Source: Ettlia oleoabundans
Lineage: Eukaryota; Chlorophyta; Chlorophyceae; Chlamydomonadales
Direction: 5' to 3'
Assembly: GCA_019693395.1 (NCBI GenBank)
Contig: JAAMXP010000327.1
Span: 1 to 38,397, forward strand
Length of the DNA: 38,397 nt
Part shown: one piece after another, positions 1 through 11,152 of the stretch
Layout of the letters: every line of letters starts with the position of its first letter
Numbering within the stretch: position 1 is the stretch's first letter
Program-made: the position numbers and the translations under genes
The notes under the pieces: model-generated
What the model was told of the DNA's origin: nothing
What the model saw: the letters and a program-made list of their open reading frames with translations, nothing else
The model's database searches: none

Positions 1-20
1 GGGGTGGGGTGGGGTGGGGG
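1..20 (+). repeat. GGGGT tandem tract, G-quadruplex-capable
   Basis: Three GGGGT units followed by a five-G run give four consecutive runs of at least four G separated by single T. The tract lies in the last visible intron of the ABCG gene, on the non-template strand relative to the minus-strand gene's complement, so the transcript carries the C-rich version. It is too short and too internal to be called a telomere. Confidence 0.7.
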
Positions 21-188
21 CGCGCAAAGGAATGGAATCTGACGAGCCAATGCACAACATGTGGTGATTGCCACTTGAAAGCAGCGACAAGCTGTGACTA
101 TTCTTCTACGAGGCGGGGGCATGCATTCGGCAAGATGTGGGACAGCTGCCCAGGTCAAACACCATGGGGACCTCACACCCCGACAAAC

Positions 189-3100
189 CTTGAGGATAAG
201 GTTGTAGGCGAATGTGAGGTAAGAGCACCACTTGATCCAGCTGATCCAGGTGGGGATGTTGGTCACATAAAAGCCGCCTGTAGGCAGAGTCAATGGGTGG
301 TAAGCGGGAGAGCGGAAGGGTTGGCTGGGAAGAGTTGCACAATAATGCCCATGCTAACAGCCCAAATCAGGTAAGGCTGACAACACAGATTAACATGGTC
401 AAGAGCCTGTGCGACTTTTGCAGAGGTAACTGCTCACGCTACACAACCAGATACAAGCAAGCACTACAGCCCACACTTGAACTGCAAGAGATTGGCATGT
501 CATCTAGCACGGCCCAACCCGCTCACCCACGAGCATGAAGGTGAGCATGATGACGGCTGCGATGGTCTGCGCCGTCTTGGCGTTCATCACAGTGGCGCCG
601 ATGAAGAGCCCAAAGGCCTGGGCCACCAGCGTGGACAGCATCACAGACAGCCAGTTGAGGAAGAAGTAGCCGCCGCGGCGCAGCCCGCACATCAGATCTG
701 AAGCGGGGGACGGTGGTGGCGACGGCAAAAGGGTATGCGCGTGAGAGAGGAGAGTGTGCATGTGGCAGGTGAGCCTGTAAATAGGCTGCGGTTGGGCAGT
801 ACGGGTAAAACAGCTGTCAAGTTGAAGGCTTAAACTGGCAGCAGCGACATTGAGCCAACGGGCTAGCGCAGTGCAACAGATAGCAATGGCAACGGCACTC
901 ACAGATGATTGCGATGAATAATGAGGGGATGGTGAGGTCTGACGGGATGTCGGAAGCGGAGCGGGCGAGGTAGAAAGCGGAGAGGCGGTACATGCCCGAG
1001 GCACGCTCCTTCAGCATCATCTTTTGCTCTGCAGCAGTCGAAATGTTGCAGAGGGTGGGTCAAAAAGCAGCATCACAATGGCCATTCATGGGCAGAGCTA
1101 GGAGATAAGGGCGCCAAAACAGGATGCATTGCCATCCGGGGGGACTCTAAAGCAGGAAAGGCGGATGAGCCTTCATGCCAGCAGGTGACAAACAATCCAA
1201 ACACATCGGGCACAGCTGCAGGCATGGTCTACACCAGCATGCACCAATGATCAGGCACGCACACTCACCGGCTGGCCAGGTGAAGAGCGCTGCATCATGC
1301 ACGCGGGGGGTGGGGGCGGTTGGGGGTTGGGGGTGTAAGTGATTTCAGCGGGGGTGGTTGACGCAGGCCAAGCACACGCTGCTGGGCAGGCCCAAATGCA
1401 TCAAAAACAAATCAACCTATCAACATCACCCAGCCTCATCTGACGACAATCAGCGCTCAAAGCCAACATGCAAGAGCACCGTCAGACCAAGGTGTAATGC
1501 CCATGACTGCACCGCAACATACCTTGGAACATGGTGCGGAAGGCCAGGAACAGCGCTGCACTCAGGATAAGACCGGACATTGGGCACAGCTGTCAGCACA
1601 CGGCATGCCGGACGCTTGACACCGACAGGCGGTTGCATGGCAAAAGTAAGCAGCATGTCGGTGACAGCAGGCTCTCGCCCAAACGGCACATCCTCCTGCC
1701 CCCGCCTGGCTGGCTGCCCACGATCTCCCGCCGTCTGCCACCCCGCCCTGCAGCCTCACCTTCGAAGAAGAGCAGTCCCATGGTGTTCTGTGCTCCGTAG
1801 ACGGTGTCGCTCTGCCCCACCTGCCACCAGATCATGCCGCACACAGCTGCCACACAGAGGAACTGGATGAGGTCCTGCTGGCTCAACGTCTCAAACCGCC
1901 GCACGCGCACCGCACGGATAAACAGCGTGGTGAACTGCAGTAAAGGGAGAGAGGGGAAAAAGGGGAGCCTGAAGATTTAAAGCCAGACTGCATGCGCACA
2001 AAAAGGTTGTGCAAGCAAGGGCCAGCTTAGCAACTGCGGGCTGGGGCGGGGAAGGCATGGTACATAAAACGATGCCTGCAGGAAGCCTTTGAACCCAACA
2101 CATTGCAACAATAACTAGGCGTCGGGCATTTGGAGGCAGCTGCTGCGACGTTGGGTTGAGCAGACGAGCATTGGCCTGAGGACCAGATTGTTGCAGGCAC
2201 GCTGTTGAGCGGCGCATGAGCGTCTCACCTGCGTCCAATATGATGCGCCCCATCGGCTGGCCCCCGGCCTCGTTGCCGCTATGCCAGTGGCGCTGCGATC
2301 CACCACTGCCTTGCTGCTGTTTGCACGGCTCAGCTGCACGTCGACGGCGGCAGCAGGCCGCTGCCGCAGCTCTGCTGGCGCCTCGTCATCGACGCCGCTG
2401 CTGCTGCTGCCGCTGCTAGGGGTGACACCATCAACGCTGTTGGCTGCGCCACCCTTGGGGACGTATCCATCAATTAGAGCTATGATGCCCGCTTTGTCAT
2501 ACATTGCTGGCACATCAATGTCGCCTCCGGTGTATCCTTCAGGCTGCCTCTCCAGGAACTGCTCAGACACGGCAATGAGCTGCTTCCGAGCCTCCTCGCC
2601 CGTCCTGCAGCCGAGCCAGACGGCCAGCAGGGTGACGACAGGGAAACATCTCAGTAAAGACATGCAGAGGTTGGCATAGTGCACCTCTGCCCAATAGCAT
2701 ACAGCCATCAACCAACCCTCACGCCGCAGCATATGCCACTCTTGCCCCGGGTTACCCTGCGGCAGCCTGCGCCCCAGTTCCCCTCAACTGAGCCCCGGCT
2801 TGGTATGATCAGCAGATCTACGGCCTCTCAGTGTGCTCGCTCACTTGTTCTTGCCCACCACCTCGCCGCTAGACAGGTCCAGAATCCAGTCGGCAATGTT
2901 GACGCCGTAAGGGCAGGGGAAGCCCAGCCGCTCAAACCAGCCCGCTGCCTCCCCGCCCTTGCCATAGAAGATGGGGTGGCCCTGCGGTAGGGCGAATTGC
3001 AAACGTGGCGCGGCGGTGAGGGGGCGAGGTGGCGACGACGGAGGCAGGACTGGTCAGTGGCAAAGATGCGGTCAGGTAGGAAAATAATCCATGGACAGAT

Positions 3101-5349
3101 CGCCGCCACCCACACAGCCCCACCTGGCTGAGCAGCAGCACCGTGTCCAGCTGGCGGTAGATGTTGGAGGAAGGCTGGTGGATGGTGGTGATGACGGCGC
3201 GCCCGCTGGAGGCCAACTTGCGCAGCAGCTCCACCATCTTGCGGGCTGCACGGGCCAAGAGCAGGCACAAGAAGTAGACAACAACACCAGGGTTTACTGG
3301 GCCATGGGGAAGCGGGATTGAAGGGTCAGATTTGCAGGTTTGCTAGACAAGCGCCTGGAGCATCAGGCCAGCACAGGTTTGGCCGCTCTAGCCAGCAGCA
3401 CACACCTGCACTACTGTCAAGGCCGCTGGTGGGTTCATCCAGCAGCAGGATGGCTGGGTTGATGAGCAGCTCGTGACCCACAGACACACGCTTGCGCTCG
3501 CCGCCTGCAAAGACAAAGCCAAGACAAAGGAGCAGGCTGATAAACAAACATTAGGTTGCAGCTGGTTCTCCAGGGCAGTCACAAGGCCGTCCGCATGAAA
3601 GGATGGAGGGAAGAAAGTGACCAGACCAGGTGGCTGGCTCCACACACACCCGACACGCCACGCCGCATGTGATCGCCGATGATTGTGTCCCGGCACCGTC
3701 CCAGGCCCAAGGCCTTAATCACAGCGTCCACGCGCTCCAGCTGCACAGGCAGGCCGGCGGGCAGGCAGGTCAGCAGGAGCAGGCAGGTATGGTAAGGCAT
3801 GGACCGGCAGGGTGGGTAGGATAGAGTGTGAAGGCTCCCCAACTGCAGCAACACTGACTCTAAGGCAGCGCATAGCAACACCCACCTTTTCTGCCTTGGT
3901 CTTGTGTTTGGGCAGGCGCAGAGTGGCGGCGAAGTACTGCAGGCAGCAGAGGCGTTCAAAGTGAGCAGTGGTAGAAGGAGGCGAGCAGTGGTAGGATCAA
4001 GGCACATTGCCATGCGACAATCAATTGCCAGCGCGGGCGTGTCGCAGCAGCACCACAGAAATGCTTGGAGTGAGACAAGGCAGCACTGCTTCCCATGCAA
4101 ACATCACCACGGCTTCCAGCAGGTAGGAGCCCCATACTGTAGCTCACTCACCAGCGTCTCGTGGACAGTGAGGGTTGCATAGAGCAGGTCGTCCTGCGAT
4201 CAAGGCAGGGGCACAGCCAGGCAACATGAATACCGGCTTGATGAAACACCGGCTTTATGTAACACATTGCAGCCACAAGCGTGACATCACACCCAAGCCA
4301 CTGCAAGCCTCAAAGTGCCGTGCGTCACAGGCACAAAATTATATTTCAAAGAGTAATGGTGAAAGCAGTGGGAGCCCCCACCTGCAGCACGAAGCCGATC
4401 TGGCGTTTCACTCGCTTGTTGAGCTTGCTGCCGTTGAAGGTCACGCGCCCCTCCTGCTGGGTCTGCTTGGGAGCGCGTCCGCCCAGGATGGACAGCAGGG
4501 AAGTCTGCGCACCGTCACATGTTGATGGGCAGGGGACAAAAGGCAGTGAGTTCAATCAGGCTTTTCAAAACACTTCTGCCGACGCTAGGACATGCACAGC
4601 AGGGAATATCCTCCAGCTGTTTGCAAATCAACGTAAGTCGGACATACGGCAACAAACAAGGGCATTACAATCGAGTGAATACGCGCATGCAAGGCCGCAG
4701 AGGTGCATTGTGACGGCGGCTGTGCCGTAGGGGTGAGGGCAAGTGCTTCTCACCTTGCCGCCACCAGAGGGACCCATCAGAGCCAGCATCTCTCCCGGCT
4801 CGCAGTAACCGCTGATATTGAACAGTACCTGCACCGCAGCGTCAGCGTCAGGGCTCAGGAATTGAATTACACCGGGGGCAGCGTGAGGACGCGGCGGTGT
4901 TGACGCATGCATGATGGGAGCCAAGACGGCCACTGCAAGGGCGCCCTGGACAATGCCACTGGGTGCCATCATAATGTGCAAGTATACGTGGTACATGCAT
5001 CACGCAATCGTGTCAGCCATAGCCACTCAAAAATGGAATTGTCAGTGGGACTTGGACTAGCCGTCGTGCAAGTCCGAGCCGCCACCCGGCGCCACTTCCT
5101 TGCCTGCCTCATTTCGCTTTTGCTTTGCTCCGCGCTTTTTGAGGGTCTAACTCCAACAAGATTTTTCAATCCCGCCATAGAGAACGTCGAGGGTGGCCCA
5201 ACAGTGGCTGGAACCCAAAGGTTGATGTTGTGGAAGCCTACGGCCACTTCTGGCGGGGCTTCGCCTATGACTCCTTCATCGCTCAAGGACAGTGCGTCGT
5301 TCGGGACGTCTATGGCCACCACCCCGGCCTGCGCCGCCGAAATGGCCAT
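189..5349 (-). CDS. ABCG-family half-transporter (partial; 3' end beyond the window)
   Basis: ABC half-transporter of the ABCG/WBC subfamily (nucleotide-binding domain first, then membrane domain), which normally dimerises to export lipids, sterols or xenobiotics; the substrate cannot be read from sequence. Fifteen exons join in frame on the minus strand: 5349-5152, 4828-4754, 4504-4382, 4193-4152, 3936-3886, 3740-3650, 3504-3406, 3245-3124, 2981-2845, 2604-2229, 1934-1760, 1555-1523, 1028-903, 697-527 and 277-189, giving 636 codons. Visible motifs are Walker A GPSGGGK, the Q-loop ([20 protein letters not shown]), the signature [12 protein letters not shown], Walker B plus D-loop [15 protein letters not shown] and the H-loop TTIHQPSSN. 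The membrane half shows typical ABCG segments such as [17 protein letters not shown] and [20 protein letters not shown]. An acidic/Ser-rich linker from the 376-nt exon separates the two halves. The start MAISAAQAG is inferred: it is the first Met of the exon before Walker A. The last visible exon ends in the final transmembrane region ([11 protein letters not shown]), so only the last exon or exons are missing. Confidence 0.93.
1305..1333 (+). repeat. G-quadruplex motif in an ABCG intron
   Basis: Runs of six, five, five and five G sit within 29 bases, with loops of one to five bases. This is an unusually strong G4 motif on the plus strand, inside the 494-nt intron between exons 1555-1523 and 1028-903 of the ABCG gene. 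Confidence 0.75.
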
Positions 5350-5674
5350 TTTGTGGTGAAGGCAGGCCTAGTAAGGTGTGTTCAAGTGATGTATGGCGGC
5401 CGGGAAGGTTGCAAGTGGAAAAGTGTGGCGACAAAACTCTGTCAACGCTTACATGAACCCCTTCAACATGCAATGCCAGCTGGACCTCGCCGCGGGGCAC
5501 AGGGAATCAACAGTAGTTTACCTAGTACGATTGTCCTTATTTGATCAAATACTCTTGGTGAGAGGGGCCCTTGTGCCTACGGGAAGACGACCGGGTCCCT
5601 CGCGATCAAATGCAGTGAAGTTTTGCACGGAAGTAGCCCGCTTGTGGCTCCTTTTACAACATTGGGCTGCCGGG
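5350..5674. promoter_or_regulatory. Divergent intergenic region (ABCG / membrane paralogue 1)
   Basis: About 325 bp separate the inferred ABCG start (minus) from the inferred start of the membrane protein at 5675 (plus). It must hold both 5' UTRs and both core promoters. The plus-strand reading frame stays open upstream of 5675, so an earlier start (for example 5393) cannot be excluded. I see no clear TATA box. Confidence 0.4.
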
Positions 5675-7101
5675 ATGCGGCGCAATACCCAGGAGCACGA
5701 TGTGGAGGCGCCGCTGTTGGACAGCTCCGCAATCGGCAGCGGCAGCAGTGCCGACGTGCCGGGCGGAACCAGTAGCCGTGGCCTGTCGCCCAACCGCACG
5801 TTATCTGATGGGGAGGAAGGGCGCCGGACACCACGAACCGTCGTCCCTGGTGGTTCCATACGCCTGAAGCGCACCTCCACTGTCCCACAGGTGACTGGGT
5901 TGGGGGGCATGCCGCGCCCGATCGGCTGCCTGCCTTCCTACCTGCTTCCTCACGTCGTTCACCCAGCAGGTGTGATGTTCATCTGTGCTCTGGGCTGCAG
6001 GACGATACTGGAGAGCAAGGTGGCCTGGTGGTTAAGGATGTGCAGGGCGATGGTGATGTGCGGGAGCTAGAGGTGGAGGTTGTGGCTGGCGCAGTGGCAG
6101 AGGTGGGTAGCATGCCAGCCAGTGAGCAGTTGGGCATAGTGGCGCTGCTAACAGGTGGCACTGCCAGCCATTGCCTGCATCGCGCAGTATAGTGTCAGAG
6201 TTGATAGAGTTGACAGACTCTTCAGGGGCGACAGCAGCAGCTGTGCAGGCCAGCTGAACGGCACTCCAGGTATGGCAGCAGCAACCGAGGGAACAGCGGA
6301 ATATCGTGGTGCCGCTGCCGCAATACATACCAACGTTTGACGGGACGCCCAGCAGCTCTAGAAGAAAACAGGAGACTTGGCAGCATAACATCTTACGAGT
6401 ACGCATCTCAGAATGTGCCATGCATCAGCGGTAACATGGCATACAAGCATCAAATCGCCTTAAGTTGTGCAGCAAGTCTGCACGTGCCCATGCAACCACG
6501 CTCTGCATCTACAGCTGGCTTCGCTTGTTTGCAGGCCGTGGCAGAGGCAGTGCAAGATGCAGTACAAGAGGCGGTGCATGACGCGGTGCAGCAGGCACTC
6601 GAGGAGAATGTCTCATTTGATGTGCGGGCCAACCTCTACACCCTCGTAGCTGTCACAGGGGTGAGCATGCCTGCCTACCTGCGCTGCGTGGTCATGCCAT
6701 GCCCACATTCCATGCAACACCAGCACGATCCAATGGCCATAACACGGGGCGGCAAAAATTCCAGCGACAAGCAGTCCTGCTGGCATGATTGACGAGCTCT
6801 TGCCGCTGTCATTGTTGTCATGCTCATTGCATGCATCGTGCGCTGCCGCTGCCGCACATTGCGTATTTCGGTACAAGTTGCATGCACGGATGTACACAAA
6901 AGTGCCCCTGGCATGGCCCCCTGTGTTCCTGCCATCACGCTGCAGGTCATTCTGTTCTGGCGGGGAGTGTGGAATTCCTGGGACTCTTTGTTTGGCACCG
7001 CACTAGGCAGCAACATAGGCAGCATGGCGGTGGGGATGGCCATCATGCTGGTGATCCGCTTCTTCAACCTGCCACTGGTGGAGGGCCTGCCTGGCGGCTG
7101 A
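5675..7101 (+). CDS. Unrecognised small membrane protein, paralogue 1 of a tail-to-tail pair
   Basis: I do not recognise this family. Four exons close in frame: 5675-5890, 6001-6102, 6535-6660 and 6946-7101, giving 199 residues. The N-terminal 105 or so residues are hydrophilic, Ser/Gly/acidic and probably disordered. Next comes an Ala/Gln-rich amphipathic helix (AVAEAVQDAVQEAVHDAVQQ, residues about 107-126), then SFDVRANLYTLVAVTG and a C-terminal hydrophobic part containing VILFWRGVWNSWDSLFGT and MAVGMAIMLVIRFFNLPL. Two hydrophobic stretches near the C-terminus suggest a two-pass or tail-inserted membrane protein. The convergent minus-strand gene at 7850-9225 shares this C-terminal architecture closely, and both have an intron just before the amphipathic helix. 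The WRG-x-W followed by D reminds me weakly of Fuseless-type membrane proteins; that resemblance is untested. The start at 5675 (MRRNTQEHD) is chosen as the Met nearest the conserved part and could lie further upstream. Confidence 0.7.
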
Positions 7102-7849
7102 CAGCACCCTGGCTAGCGCGGCACACCTAGCAGGCATGCCATTGTACTCTCGTCTTTTCCTTCATGTTTTGTTCTGGTCTCTTCTGTCAAGTTTTGTTTC
7201 CATGCTGCTTGTTCTGCATCTGTGTTAGGTTCTGCTACTCCCCATTATACCTTTACAGTTAGAAAAAACAAGAAATTCTACATAAAAGCAACAATGTGTG
7301 GATTGGGGATCTGCAGAAGCTGGTGGAAAGGACAGAAAGTTGTGTGGAAGACATAAAGGCCAACTAATAGTGAGGGACAGGGAAGGGGTCACCCTAGTGC
7401 TCAATTGACAATGCCCCAGTCAGCTATGCGTGATGATTAGCTTGCAAAGATGACCTTTAGACCTGCTAAATGGCAGTGTGTATTGAAGTTTACAGAGAGC
7501 AGCGCGTGGGGGAAAACGGCGAACGCCTTCACCACGCTGTAGGTGATGGCCTGCTATGAGTCCATTCGTTGCGAAAAAAGTCAGCCACGTGCCAGTAGCC
7601 CACAACTGCTTTGGAAAGGACAGCAGCCTCAAACCTGCTGCAACGGAAAACAACTACCTGGCATACCGGCAAGTCTACAAGAAAAAGCGGGCAGGGATGG
7701 TTCTACATGCTAAGATGCTGAAACTACAGCGGCGACAGCTGGCATGGTCAGCGTGCCGGGGTTACAACGGCAACACCTGTATGCAAGAAGGAGCCAGGTA
7801 CCCTGGCCCTCCAGCAGCACAGCAATGGGGCAGTTCATTCCCTATGTTG
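7102..7849. other. Convergent 3' spacer between the two membrane paralogues
   Basis: About 750 bp with no supportable coding exon; it holds the 3' UTRs of both flanking paralogues. The short reading frames here do not match either protein. A minus-strand TGTAA sits at 7762-7766. On the plus strand only an AT-rich stretch around 7236-7280 stands out, without a TGTAA. Confidence 0.5.
7762..7766 (-). terminator. Putative TGTAA poly(A) signal of paralogue 2
   Basis: TTACA on the plus strand reads TGTAA on the minus strand, about 85 nt beyond the stop codon at 7850. TGTAA is the usual green-algal polyadenylation signal. This is position-based inference only. Confidence 0.4.
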
Positions 7850-9225
7850 CTACCAGAACTCTGCCAGAGGCAGCTTGAAGATGCGGAACAGCAGCATCAC
7901 GCTGAGCCCGATCAGCACGCTGCCCACGTTGGCGGTGATGTTGTCGGTGCCAAGCCACGAGTCAAACAGGTTCCTGCACACAGAGGATAGACAATGCGAA
8001 ATGGTGAAGTGAAAGCGGAATGGTCACTCGGTAAAGTAATATTTAGACAACACAACCTGGAGCGCTCCTGGTATGGCCGGAACAACAGCGCACGACACCG
8101 CAACAGGCTGGCAGTCTCGGACCCAGCAGGTGAGTACCCTGGGCTCAAACGCAAAGTCACTCGCATTTTCTCTAACCCATCCTTGGCCTATACAGGCCAC
8201 TGGGCACTCACCAGATGCCTCGCCAGTACATGATGACTCCGGTGAGTGCTACAATGGTGTTCAACTGCAGGGTTTGGCATTGTCAGCGGCGGCTGGGATC
8301 AGCACAGCCACACACAGCTGGCGAGCCTGGCGGGGAGTACACCCCTGCCAGGCCTGGGGCAATAGTGACGCTCTTAGCCAGAAGCCCGCTGCCCCACAAC
8401 TGTTTGACGGTGCAGGCTGCCTAACAGCTGCTGAGTGATACAAGAGATTGTAAGGCCGCAGGCTCACATTGGCCTTCACGTCAAAGCTCCGGTCCAGCAG
8501 AGCATTTTCTACAGCCTGTAGCAATATGAAGACATAGATGTGCAGTTTGTCAGCTTTCTACCATCTTGCGTTGCAATATTCGCCAGTGGGATATCCCTAA
8601 CAGACCTTCAAGATTCACAGGGGCTGTCAGATTGCTGCCAGTGATCGCTCACCTCTTGCACTGTCTGGTTGACCTGCCCCATCTCCTGCTCAAATGCCGC
8701 ATGCACAGCCTGATTGATGTTTTCGATTTCATGTTCCAGCACATTCTGCACGTACTGGTCGATATCATCCTGGCTGGCGGCGAGGAAGCCCTGAGGGTCG
8801 TCGATACACTCGAGGCCCACGCCGCTGTTGTGGGCGGAAGCCGCAGCAGCCAGGCTGCCCGTCACGCTGCCGCTTTCTCTGCCATGCCGCTCCGGTACGG
8901 CTGCTATTGTGACAGGCAGGGCCAGCCCAGGCAGCGGCACACAGTTATTGACCACTTGGTCGCCACCGTTGGGCAGGTCGCCGCTACCGCCAGCGGTGCC
9001 AGCTCCCACACTGCCAGCGACCTCGGGGGCTGCGCTGCAACACACGCCGCGGAGGGCCGTCATGGGTAGGTCACGAGGGCACAACCGCACCGCTGCTCCT
9101 GCGACATTCAATTGGCGGCTGGCACGCGTCGCCCACTGAACGGTGGTTCGACTTGCCGCCGCGAAGCGTCCGAGCTGCTGCACATTTCGCAAGAGGCTTG
9201 CAGGGACCGACCCCTGCCCAGCCAT
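7850..9225 (-). CDS. Unrecognised small membrane protein, paralogue 2 (possibly organelle-targeted)
   Basis: Five minus-strand exons close in frame: 9225-8653, 8515-8468, 8264-8212 and 7973-7850, with the first long exon carrying most of the hydrophilic part, so four exons and 265 residues in total. The N-terminus (MAGQGSVPASLLRNVQQLGRF and following) is rich in Arg, Ser and Ala with almost no acidic residues for some 50 positions, as in a mitochondrial or plastid presequence. The central part holds a Gln/Glu/Val amphipathic helix region (ENINQAVHAAFEQEMGQVNQ). The C-terminus shows SFDVKANLNTIVALTG, VIMYWRGIWNLFDSWLGT and a hydrophobic helix VGSVLIGLSVMLLFRIFKLP. Position for position this matches paralogue 1 (SFDVRANLYTLVAVTG, VILFWRGVWNSWDSLFGT). 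Paralogue 2 is longer mainly at its N-terminus. An alternative start at 9345 exists in the same frame. The function is unknown. Confidence 0.7.
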
Positions 9226-9932
9226 GCACCGCCTCGAGCAGTTGAAAACGCCACTGCACCACCAGAAATGCCTGGAGGAGATATGGTGAGCTGCTGAGCC
9301 GTACAATCGATTAACGAGCCTCCAAAATCGTGTTGGAAAGGTCACCCACTGCTCAACTGCAGGGATGAGCGCTGGCGTCGGCGCCCAATGCAGGCGTGCC
9401 TGCGCATTGCAGTTGAGCTGTAGTTCCCTCCGCGACCTCCCTCACTTGCTGTACTGCTGATTGCTGTACTGCTGATTGCAAAGGCATATCAAAGTGTGCG
9501 TCACATGTCAGGGGCATGTTGCCTGCCCACTCCCAAGAGGGGAGGGGTGGACTGCAAGGGGGCGCAATGAGGGTTCCCTGAGGCCGGCGCCTTGAATACA
9601 AGGCCTACGCAAAGCGGGCGACACAGGGGGCCCTGGTCGGTAGGCAGCCTGCCGAGCCGGTAGAAAGCAGGATCAAATGTGGTTGGGTCAAGGAGGAAAC
9701 TGAAAAAACACAGTGCAGGCGCAGGAAAAAAGAGTGTTCGAGAGTCAGCAGGAACTTGGGGAGCGTGTCAATAATGCCTAGCATCTAGGTTGTGGGGGTG
9801 AACATTGAGCAGACGGTCTCAGCAGTGCATGACCCTAATATGCTCATCGAGAAGGAGATGCTTGTGCCACACAATACGGTGGGCTTCGCTCCAACCTTGG
9901 CCTGCTGGGCATGTAAATTTGCCGCTGCATCG
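9226..9932. other. Intergenic region upstream of paralogue 2
   Basis: About 700 bp between two minus-strand genes; it should contain the promoter of paralogue 2 and the 3' UTR of the SAP30-like gene. No convincing exon is seen. It includes a short perfect tandem repeat at 9446-9475. Confidence 0.45.
9446..9475. repeat. Two perfect copies of a 15-bp unit
   Basis: TTGCTGTACTGCTGA occurs twice in direct succession, followed by the first four bases of a third copy. It lies upstream of the membrane paralogue 2 start. Confidence 0.8.
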
Positions 9933-10867
9933 TCAATGCCGCCCTCGCACCTTAAGCAGGTTCTGCAGCACTGCCTCTTCTGTTATTTGCTGCAGCAGTA
10001 CGGCGCATAAAGGCGGCATTTTTAGGTGAAGCCCAATGCAAGGCGAAAGGGGACAAGTGCCAGGCATAACGAGCGGCAATCACTGCGGCATAATGACGGC
10101 TGAGCAGCAGCTGGTGCCCACCACTGAATTCCAGTGCTCTGTTACAGCCCGAGCGATGTCCTCCTTGCTGCTGGTGGGGTTCACACCCTGCACCTCAAAC
10201 TGTTTGGTGTACTTCCGCAACGTCTGCACCTCTGCAACAGGATGGAAAGGGCATGACAAATCAAGCGCAGCCACCGATGCGGTCAAAACAGGGTGGGCAC
10301 TGGTTACCCAAGCAGCAGTGCTGCCATCAAGGTTGGGAGGATCTTCAATGCAGCCGGCTTAAAAACAAATGGACATGGATACGACACAGCACCATTCTGC
10401 ATATACTCACTGAGTTTTGCCAAGTCCACACGGGCTGCTGGGAGCTGGTTTTGCGCATACTGCAGCAGCGGAGGACGCAGTCATATATCAGCAGGCAGCG
10501 AATGAGGAGGGAGCGGCCTGTGCCATTCAACGATCGGCCGGTGCCATTTAACAATTAGAAAGACTGAGAAATATTTGACAAATGTATACCCACGCACTGC
10601 CAGGCTGGCACCCAAGAGTGCCTGGGCCTGGGGCACTTGCGCCTCCCGACCGCCTCGACAGCGGCACAGCTGCCCAATTGTGCGTGTAAGTCCTTGCAAG
10701 GGGTTGGGTACGGAATGGAAGTAAGGGCAAAAGCCGTGAACACCAACCTGATCGTCGCTCAGCTCTACGTTACTTCCGTTGATGAAGTCCGTGTACTTGC
10801 TGGGCCCTCCAAAACCACCAGCGGCGGCCCGCTGGGGCCGTCTTTGTTGGGCCTGCCTGGAGCTCAT
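9933..10867 (-). CDS. Minimal SAP30-like / Sin3-binding domain protein
   Basis: Likely a small subunit of the Sin3 histone deacetylase co-repressor complex, acting in the nucleus. Exons on the minus strand are 10867-10748, 10459-10411, 10231-10125 and 9989-9933; they close in frame to 110 residues. The conserved part is the SAP30 Sin3-binding domain: VDLAKLKVQTLRKYTKQF (about residues 50-67), a PTSSKEDIARAVTEHW helix, and QITEEAVLQNLLK at the end. The LRKY and SKE..xxVxxHW pattern matches what I remember of plant SAP30-like proteins. The N-terminus MSSRQAQQRRPQRAAAGGF is basic. There is no room for the zinc finger found in animal SAP30. The last intron uses the donor GTGGTG, weaker than its neighbours; without that splice the protein would end at 10082 after HWNSVVGTS. 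Exon 2 is only 49 nt. Confidence 0.72.
10514..10555. repeat. Imperfect 21-bp tandem repeat
   Basis: Two adjacent 21-bp units (10514-10534 and 10535-10555) share the core GTGCCATTYAACRAT, differing at about four positions. The repeat lies in intron 1 of the SAP30-like gene. Confidence 0.6.
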
Positions 10868-11152
10868 GTCCGGCTCCCGGAAGGGCTATGGCTGGCTGAA
10901 GGCCAAGCCGGGGTTACTGAACCTCGGTGTGGCAAGAACGCTCGGTGGTCGTGGCGGAGAAAGAGTGGTGGAGCAAGTCAGGGCGCTCAAGCGAGGATGT
11001 GTTTGGCTTTGCTGCACGGCTGAAGCCTTGTAAGCTCACGTAGAACCGACAATGTGTCCCGTTTGGCGCAATCAAGCACGGACGGCACCTATACGGCGAC
11101 TTCAGGACCCAGGTGCTTGTACAGCCTGGCACAGCACGTGCCAGCATGACTC
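10868..11152. promoter_or_regulatory. Divergent intergenic region (SAP30-like / VDR)
   Basis: Only about 285 bp lie between the two start codons, so the two genes probably share a bidirectional promoter. I see no obvious TATA box or repeated element. Confidence 0.45.

Noticed and set aside
1..20. GGGGT repeat as a telomere end
   Set aside because: The tract is only about 20 bases, followed directly by an ABCG gene, and the green-plant telomere unit is TTTAGGG; it is simply a G-rich intron tract.
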